The translations under genes and the position numbers were made by a program. 64,000 nt of DNA. Source: Mermis nigrescens (Eukaryota > Nematoda > Enoplea > Mermithida > Mermithidae). Shown piece by piece: positions 58,166 to 64,000 of the stretch (the first letter of the stretch is position 1; every line of letters starts with the position of its first letter). The DNA lies in NCBI GenBank assembly GCA_036768485.1, contig JAVLUZ010000340.1, positions 1,478,970-1,542,969 of the forward strand. Direction: 5' to 3'. Below the pieces are notes generated by a model. The model made no database searches, was not told the origin of the DNA, and saw only the letters and a program-made list of their open reading frames with translations.

Positions 58166-58412
58166 ATCCGCTCTCTTTCTTCGACCCTCCCAATTATCCA
58201 TATTTTGTTTTTCATAAAACGATAAAGCGAATTCTTAGTAGTAAATACATAGAAGGTAATCAATCGTTTATTTGAAGAGAGAAAAAACAAGGTTAATAGC
58301 ACATGAAATGTAAACAGCGAAGATATTTTATACTAATGATAAAATGCAAAGAGCGAAGCTTTCTGAGTCGGGTTAACTCTGTTACAATTTATATCTATAA
58401 ATATGTTCCATT

Positions 58413-61013
58413 TCAGTCTTTGTTGTACTCGACTTTTAGAACTTTGCGCTGTATTTCCTTGCAATCATTGAAAAATTTGTGCTCGAATGCCCTTTCTTTG
58501 CAGGACTCGTCCAACAAGGTAAATTCGATAGTAACGCGGTCATTTGTGCCAGGTTTTTCCAAAGCCTCCAATAATATCTTAATATCCGCCCTTTGTTCGA
58601 GTTCCAAAATGCCAAGGCATGGTTGAAACTTAAATAGTAAACGCATTTTTTTGAAATATTACTGAATAGGTAGGTACGTGAGTGGGAGTTTTCAACCGAA
58701 TTTAATGTGAAGTATGTATGTACGAGTATGTACCACACCTGGGCGTTTGGAGGGGTATGTACCCCCAAAAGGCCGAATACCCCCTCAGAATTCAATGTTC
58801 GGAATTTTTTTAGTTTTTTCGCAATTTTTTGATGCCAATGGATAGTGCTCGATGAGGAACGTTGGAAAATATTGTTTTTCGTCATACCACCATTTTTGAG
58901 ACCATTTTTGTCCTTTGAAAAATCTTGCACCCCCAGAATTCTGGTGCTGCCCACGTATGGTATGTACCCAAATAATTGTATATAACTTGAGCAAAATCTT
59001 GCTACGAGATCATATGCTCCAAAATTATTCGGTTCTTTTTACTCGGAATGTAGAATCAAAAAACATTCGAAAACGTCTCAATATATTCAGGATTTTCTTA
59101 AAAAGTTCATGTTTTATTGAATTTGCGATTAGATGGAGCGCAAATTTTTTGAAGTTTAATTTTATGAATAGAAATTAGCTCTGATCGCCGCCGTTGTGCT
59201 AATTAAAAATATGAATTATTTGGAAAGACTATGCCAATTTATGTTAAAATCTAAATCGATTCATATTTTTGCAGAACAAGCAAGATTCGTGCATGACAGT
59301 CATTAACGTGCTTTGAAATTGAAACACTGTTAGCAAGTTAAATACAAGCTGTAGGTATGCAACTAATTTTGCACTCACATTTTAGCAAATGCACATTATG
59401 CAAATACATGCAAGTTTGAGCTGAAGTTAAAACTAATATCATGTTCATCATCACCATATAATTGGCCTTCCACCATATTTCGAAGAGATGAACATTTTTT
59501 TATCCTGCTGAACTTAAATATTGCAAATATCAATTCGCGTTTTTTCGAAAGTAATGTTATTGTGTTATTGCTTTAAGCTTTAAGATATGACGCTCATAAA
59601 TAATTAATATTTTATGTGCAGATTTGAAAGACACTACGAAGTTTTTATGAAGCCTTACATAGCATTTGCATTTGTATACATTGCACGGCTGAACTTTAGT
59701 TTATGGTGTGAACGGAAAACTTGCAGATGTATGTGGAAAGGAACGACATGCAAAAAGAAATTGCGGAAAAAAATTTCACGGAAAACGGACCAATATTGGT
59801 GAAGATAGAGTTAAGGTACTTTACTTTGTCATAAATGCACTCAGATGGCAGGCAATGTAAGCGAGAATATAAATGTGGATCTGAGGTGTTTCAAAAACTA
59901 GGGCATCAGGAAAAGTCTGTGGCGATGTGAGCAAAAACGATTGAACAAATCACTACATTAAAGTGGGGGTATTTTACAGTTTACCAAAAATGTTCCGAAT
60001 TTGGGCTAAAAACATATTTATCTGACATTTTCAAGGTCGCTGATTACGAAAAAATGACTTTTATTGCGCGGAAAAGAAATTTTTGTTTTAAAATTTTTAA
60101 ATTCGAAAAAAACAATCTTTTTGCATGTTTTTTCTGTCATTTTACTTGATAAAATATGTGAGAATTCAAGTTTCTGCTTAAATGACGCTTAGGCTCAAGC
60201 TAAGTGTATCTGAGAAGGTGATTTCGGCTGCTTAGGTCGTGGTCGCTCCCGCTTAGATCGAAGTATAGATGCTTAGGTCGATGTATAGATGCTTAGGTCG
60301 ATGTGTAGATGCTCAGGTCGATGTACATATAGATGCTTAGGTCACCCTAAATTGGATAGGTACATGTTATTCTGCATTCCACTGTTTGAATCTTTAAATG
60401 GTTGGAACTTTGAGATAATCCAAAAATGCTGTTTGAATCGTATTCAAGTAGAAATCTTTAACTGGATGTAAACAATGCTAAAAGCAGTAAAATTAAAAAA
60501 AATTTCTTGAAAATTTGTGCAAAAAATTATGGAAAATTTTTCTTCAATCTTGGTTTCCGCGCAGTATAACTTAATTTTTTGTAATCTGCGACTTTGAAAA
60601 TGGTAGAAAAATATGTTTGTGGTAAAAATTGGAATCTTTTGATGAACTGCAAAAATTTCTTAAAGTGGCTCAAAATGGTGAATGTCGAAGTATGATGTTT
60701 GAAGTACCGTAACTCTGTGCGTATTGTATGGATTTGGTTTATTTCTTTTTTCCGCGTATTTTAGTGACACAAAGTATCGTTTTTGCGCAATTGTATGGCA
60801 GTTCTGCAGGAATGGCCAAAATCGGTTCACACCATATTTTTCAAAAACTCCCATTACACTTACATAGCATTTCGCATTTGTGCTCTTGATGATCCACATG
60901 ATCCTAAATTTTGATATATTTTCCACTCGCATGCAACTGCGCTGATGCTTGGTAAAAGGCGCGTTGAAGGAAAGCATCGTTTCCGGTGTGACTTTTACGG
61001 GCCTCTCTGACAT
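58413..61013 (-). CDS. Major sperm protein (MSP)-domain protein, two exons, 121 residues
   Basis: Exon 1 61013-60864 (50 codons, donor TGCTAT|GTAAGT), exon 2 58628-58413 (72 codons with stop; acceptor TACTATTTAAG), phase 0. Exon 1 reads MSERPVKVTPETMLSFNAPF, then a beta-rich segment with NISKFRIMWIIKSTNAKCY; exon 2 reads FQPCLGILELEQRADIK, TNDRVTIEF and ends RKVLKVEYNKD. The pattern TP...FNAPF...V.N.S...IK.TN.K, then C.G.L, NDR.T.E and IEYN is that of nematode MSP, the cytoskeletal protein of amoeboid sperm, and the length fits (MSP about 127). Identity to canonical MSP is moderate, so it may be a sperm-specific MSP-like family member rather than MSP itself. The frame continues past the donor for 67 more codons, but the exon 2 match makes splicing more likely. 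The 2.2-kb intron contains a MITE. Confidence 0.88.
58734..58959. mobile_element. MITE, CATACGTGGGC family, 226 bp, in the MSP intron
   Basis: Ends CACACCTGGGCG and GCCCACGTATG, perfect duplication GTATGTAC (58726-58733, 58960-58967). It starts 106 bp upstream of the exon 2 acceptor. Confidence 0.92.
59614..59802 (+). CDS. Possible exon or small gene inside the MSP intron, opposite strand
   Basis: Open frame of 62 codons that can start at ATG (59614) or after the overlapping acceptor TTTATGTGCAG. Reads RFERHYEVFMKPYIAFAFVY, then LWCERKTCRCMWKGTTC and a Lys/Arg-rich end (KKKLRKKISRKTDQYW). Four closely spaced cysteines and the basic tail look protein-like; no family recognised. Confidence 0.3.
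   Translation: MCRFERHYEVFMKPYIAFAFVYIARLNFSLWCERKTCRCMWKGTTCKKKLRKKISRKTDQYW
60251..60343. repeat. Short tandem repeat, 20-bp unit, about 4.5 copies
   Basis: Variants of GCTTAGGTCGATGTATAGAT in tandem, in the MSP intron. Confidence 0.9.
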
Positions 61014-61140
61014 TATTCAGTGAATATTGCGGAAATAAGTATATATGTAGGTAAGCAAACCTTTAGACGGACGGAGCAACGAAACGAACAAACCGCTCTA
61101 TAGAAAGTCGAATAACAAAATGAGTGTAGTGTGCTTGATA

Positions 61141-61311
61141 CTATTGTAAACTGGGGAAGAAATATTTAAAGCTGTTTTCGATATCAAGATTCCCGTAAGT
61201 CTCTACGCTAGCAATTTGCTTTTTCAGAATTGATGGTAAATCTTTGTCCTGTGAAGAAGCAGACAATCGTGCTAAATCAAGTTTTGGGCGAGTAAGATCT
61301 AAGCTGTGTTT
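61141..61311 (-). CDS. Terminal exon of an unknown gene just upstream of the MSP gene
   Basis: Acceptor TTTTGTCGTTTGCAG, 56 codons, stop TAG at 61143-61141. Encodes KHSLDLTRPKLDLARLSASS, then QDKDLPSILKKQIASVETYG and NLDIENSFKYFFPSLQ. Composition is clearly protein-like; family not recognised; earlier exons not found. The stop lies 127 bp before the MSP start on the same strand, a spacing like that inside nematode operons. Confidence 0.55.
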   Translation of the reverse strand, partial: KHSLDLTRPKLDLARLSASSQDKDLPSILKKQIASVETYGNLDIENSFKYFFPSLQ

Positions 61312-61544
61312 CTGCAAACGACAAAAATTCAAAATTGCACATTATGGCCAATGTGTTTTCCAGCTCCTGTATCTTAAAAACCAATCTATAGAATTCCTTT
61401 AAATTACAGTAAGGTCAGCCAAGATAGCGGCAACTTTAAAATTTCACCGCTATGATTTTAGATATTTAGCGAAATATACTTATGAATCGCTTTTTCCTAC
61501 GGTTTTTGGGTAGATGAGCGGTGCGAAAATTCGACGCAGTCCTA

Positions 61545-61725
61545 ACCTTATAGTCTCTTTTACACAAGTTTGGGCTTAACTTCTAAAAATTATCTCCGAC
61601 AAAAAGCTGGCATCTTGCGATTATAGCATTCATTTGACATATAATTATCGTAATCCGCCGGCTTACTGTCGAAGAAAATTCTTAAAATTTATGCCCAAAC
61701 TTATGTGAAACAAACTCTTCAGCCG
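61545..61725. mobile_element. MITE, TATAGTCTGTTTCA family
   Basis: TATAGTCTCTTTTACACAAG to CTTATGTGAAACAAACTC, with the core TTATAGCATTCATTTGACAT shared with 39512-39667. Confidence 0.75.
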
Positions 61726-61739
61726 GTCTCAGAAAGTTA

Positions 61740-61802
61740 AAATTTGAGGTTTTCACAGGCAAAAATTTCAAAAACTTTATAAATGCTCAAATAGCGTTAA
61801 AA
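61740..61802. repeat. First part of a repeat split by the 61803 element
   Basis: 'gatctgggaggg'-family core ending ...AAATAGCGTTAAAA; it resumes at 63568 (TTAAAACTACATTATTCC) as in the intact copies. Confidence 0.7.
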
Positions 61803-63567
61803 CCAGTGATCGTACGGGGACCCGCGACCCCGACCCCGAAAAACCCCGGCCTAAACCCCGACCCCGACCCCCGACCGGGGGCATGATTTTTCGAGTCGGG
61901 GTTGAACTTTTTTTCGGGGGTGAAATATAGCATTTTATTTGTTGGTAGTACATAGAAGAATTGTATAAATAGCAAATAAATTCGGAACAAGGGCGATTCA
62001 TTCACCAGCAAAATTGACATGTTAAACTCGACACTCGCGATATTTCATAAAAAGTACGCCTGGTCGCCATGTTGTCAAGACGTACACACATGTTCGCATA
62101 TTTTCCATGATGAAGTGCGCCGAAATTACTGCGGAATCACAGGCGTAGCCGGGGAAATGGAGGCACATGCCCCCCGGAATTTTTCAGAAATTATGTTGAT
62201 TTTTCTGGCGCAGTGTGTTCAGAACATTGAGTTTAAAGAGGCACAAACGTCAAAATTTTCCGGCGCTTCGCGCCGAGTCATTATTATTTATTGTCATACA
62301 GATCCAATGAATGTAAAAGCTTGAATCTGTTAAAATAATCCAGCACTTCGCAGCACTTTAGTGATTTAATGCACTATTAGTTCATTGAATAACTGCACAT
62401 GCTTCTTGAACAAAATAGTAAAAGTGCGAAAATGTTTGCGTACCAATTTGTCTATTCTCTGCTTTGTTTATCTTTCTTTACAAGGACACATAATTCTATT
62501 TTGAATGAATGGAAAGGCCAAATTTTCTTGTGTTTTTGCGCATTTTCTGTTTTCTGAACTAGTAAATAAGAAGGCCACAAATGGGCCCGAAAATGGTAAG
62601 AACAAAATTCTCATTGATACATTTTTCAATGACTTATTGGTTGCGACCCGTTGCTGCGCTACATACTTAGCAGAGGTCGAAAAACGCATTTCAGCTCAGA
62701 AGTTTTGTGCAGTGTAGGTGTTCATCAATTTAGAGTTTTTTCGGACTTAATTCAGAACCGAGATTTTGCCAATTCGCGAAAATTTTAACTTTACTAATTA
62801 AAAATTAGAGTGCTTTTTTACAAAATTTTCGGGGGTTCTGCTCTGGACCTCTCTGGGGGCGCTTGAGCGCGCCACCCCGAGACCCCCAGCCGTACAATCT
62901 CGTTCTACATGTTGAAAGAGATTTTTAGGAGTACAGAAAAGGTAAAAGGATTAGGAATTTCAAAAAATTTTCGGCGCTTCGCGCCGCAATTAATTTATCT
63001 GTTCTGTATGATTTAAGCGGTATAAATTGAGTTTAAAGAGCAAAAACGTCAAGATTTTTCTGCGCTTAGCACCGCCGATTATTGTCTTAGGGCGGTAAAA
63101 TATGACTGAATTTCTTGATGCTTTGCGCCACTTATGATTTCCGAACTGTTTGTCAATAAAAAGGCGTAAATTCTACATGAAAACGGTAAAAATTTCGAAA
63201 ATTTTCGGCGCTTCGCGCCATTGGCTCCTCTACAATCAGTGCGCCATAGAAAACCGTTATGAAAAACTGTGGAGGAATACGAAAAAGCGAGAGCGATTAG
63301 TGATTAAAATTGAAAGTAATGCTAAATTGCTAAAATCATGTTTGAACTTGGAATGAAAATAAAATGTTGAACATAACCAGCTTTATTAGTATGCTCTACA
63401 AACAAGTGAAGGTATCGTTTTTATCCTTTTCAAATTGGTATGTAGTCATGCAATGTTAATTGTTAATCTTCAACCCCGACCCCGACCCCGACCCCGAAAA
63501 CCGGGGTTTTTCATCCCCGACCCCGACCCCGATCGGGGGTGAAAATCTGACCCCGTACGATCACTGG
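61803..63567. mobile_element. Unclassified element with C/G-rich ends and 6-bp TTAAAA duplication
   Basis: Perfect 17-bp inverted ends CCAGTGATCGTACGGGG / CCCCGTACGATCACTGG, flanked by TTAAAA at 61797-61802 and 63568-63573. Next to each end lies a run of CCCCGA-type units. The inside contains a partial hAT-like element (62140-63222). No transposase frame seen. Superfamily not assigned. Confidence 0.85.
62140..63222. mobile_element. Partial copy of the GGCGTAGCCAGG hAT-like element
   Basis: Starts CAGGCGTAGCCGG and follows the 43896 element through its GC hairpins (CGGCGCTTCGCGCCG); diverges near 63222, so the right end is missing. Confidence 0.75.
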
Positions 63568-64000
63568 TTAAAACTACATTATTCCACAGTTTCTAGTCAA
63601 TTTCTGGCAATTTTGAAAAAAAAATTTTAATTTTGATTCATTTTTAACCTTCATTTTGCCTATTTGTCCCGAAAAATTTTGCATTTTTCCATTCTAAAGA
63701 GATCTAGGCCCTTCGAACTCCCCTCCTTACGTTATGTCCAGTCCCAACAGTGCCACCGTCTCAACTTAACTACAAATTCCAGCAGCATTATGATCCACGA
63801 GTCCTCTCTTGCCAATGCGAATCCCAACCATACATTCACGGAATGGCCGATCTGGAGATAAACCAGAGAGCTTTTATCGAGCCAAAATGGCCTCAAACCG
63901 ATATGAAATGACATTAATTTTTTACAGTTTTAATCAAGTTCAAGCAGTTTTGCAGAAAATCTTTTGATTTTTATTTATTTTGGCCTTCATTTTGCCTTGC
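63568..64000. repeat. Remainder of the split repeat and the start of another copy
   Basis: 63568-63725 continues the repeat begun at 61740. From about 63840 another copy starts (GGCCGATCTGGAG) and runs off the edge. 63726-63839 is unassigned. Confidence 0.6.

Noticed and set aside
60660..60863. In-frame extension of the MSP exon 1 reading frame to a stop at 60660
   Set aside because: A consensus donor lies at the end of the MSP match, and the rest of the MSP fold is encoded by the exon at 58413-58628.

Overview
The window reads as nuclear DNA of an ecdysozoan animal, most probably a nematode: AT-rich, genes in short exons with GT-AG introns, and about half mobile DNA. The nematode call rests on a major sperm protein (MSP)-domain gene at 58413-61013 (minus strand) whose two halves carry the FNAPF and NDR-I/V-T-I/V-E signatures of nematode MSP. 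The ecdysone receptor gene at about 1479-10632 (minus) is compatible with a nematode lineage that has kept EcR. Species is not determined; a repeat-rich Dorylaimia-type worm would fit, but that is a guess.

Layout. 1-1053: broken hAT transposase (minus). 1479-10632: EcR in nine exons, found by reading exons too short for an ORF search and checking that splice phases agree; the DNA-binding domain is well conserved, the ligand-binding domain strongly diverged, and the hinge exon holds one extra base. 12124-19664: a 7.5-kb Helitron that landed in an older MITE and was itself hit by a 3.8-kb near-perfect palindrome carrying a C2H2 zinc-finger gene. 21778-22065: last exon of an unknown minus-strand gene. 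24098-38956: an unrecognised plus-strand gene in five exons, with two further Helitrons, joined by (TA)n tracts, in its large intron. 39737-46017: two truncated Helitrons and several hAT-type MITEs. 46957-50151 (plus): a terminal exon with a membrane segment and a cysteine cluster, and a Gln/Pro-repeat protein. 51834-56518: a complete five-exon Ras-like GTPase gene (minus) with an unusual switch II. 56782-57753: exons of another minus-strand gene. 58413-61311: the MSP-domain gene and, 127 bp upstream on the same strand, the last exon of another gene. 61803-63567: a C-rich-ended element with a 6-bp target duplication.

Mobile DNA. Six copies of one Helitron family (A^TC...CTAG^T) have a GC-rich 5' hairpin and a 0.7-0.8 kb foldback at the 3' end. 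Several small hAT-type MITE families show intact 8-bp target duplications and are often nested. These insertions sit mostly in introns and explain most of the spacing between exons. No tRNA, rRNA, CRISPR array or bacterial-type operon was seen. All gene models come from reading alone; no alignment or database search was run.
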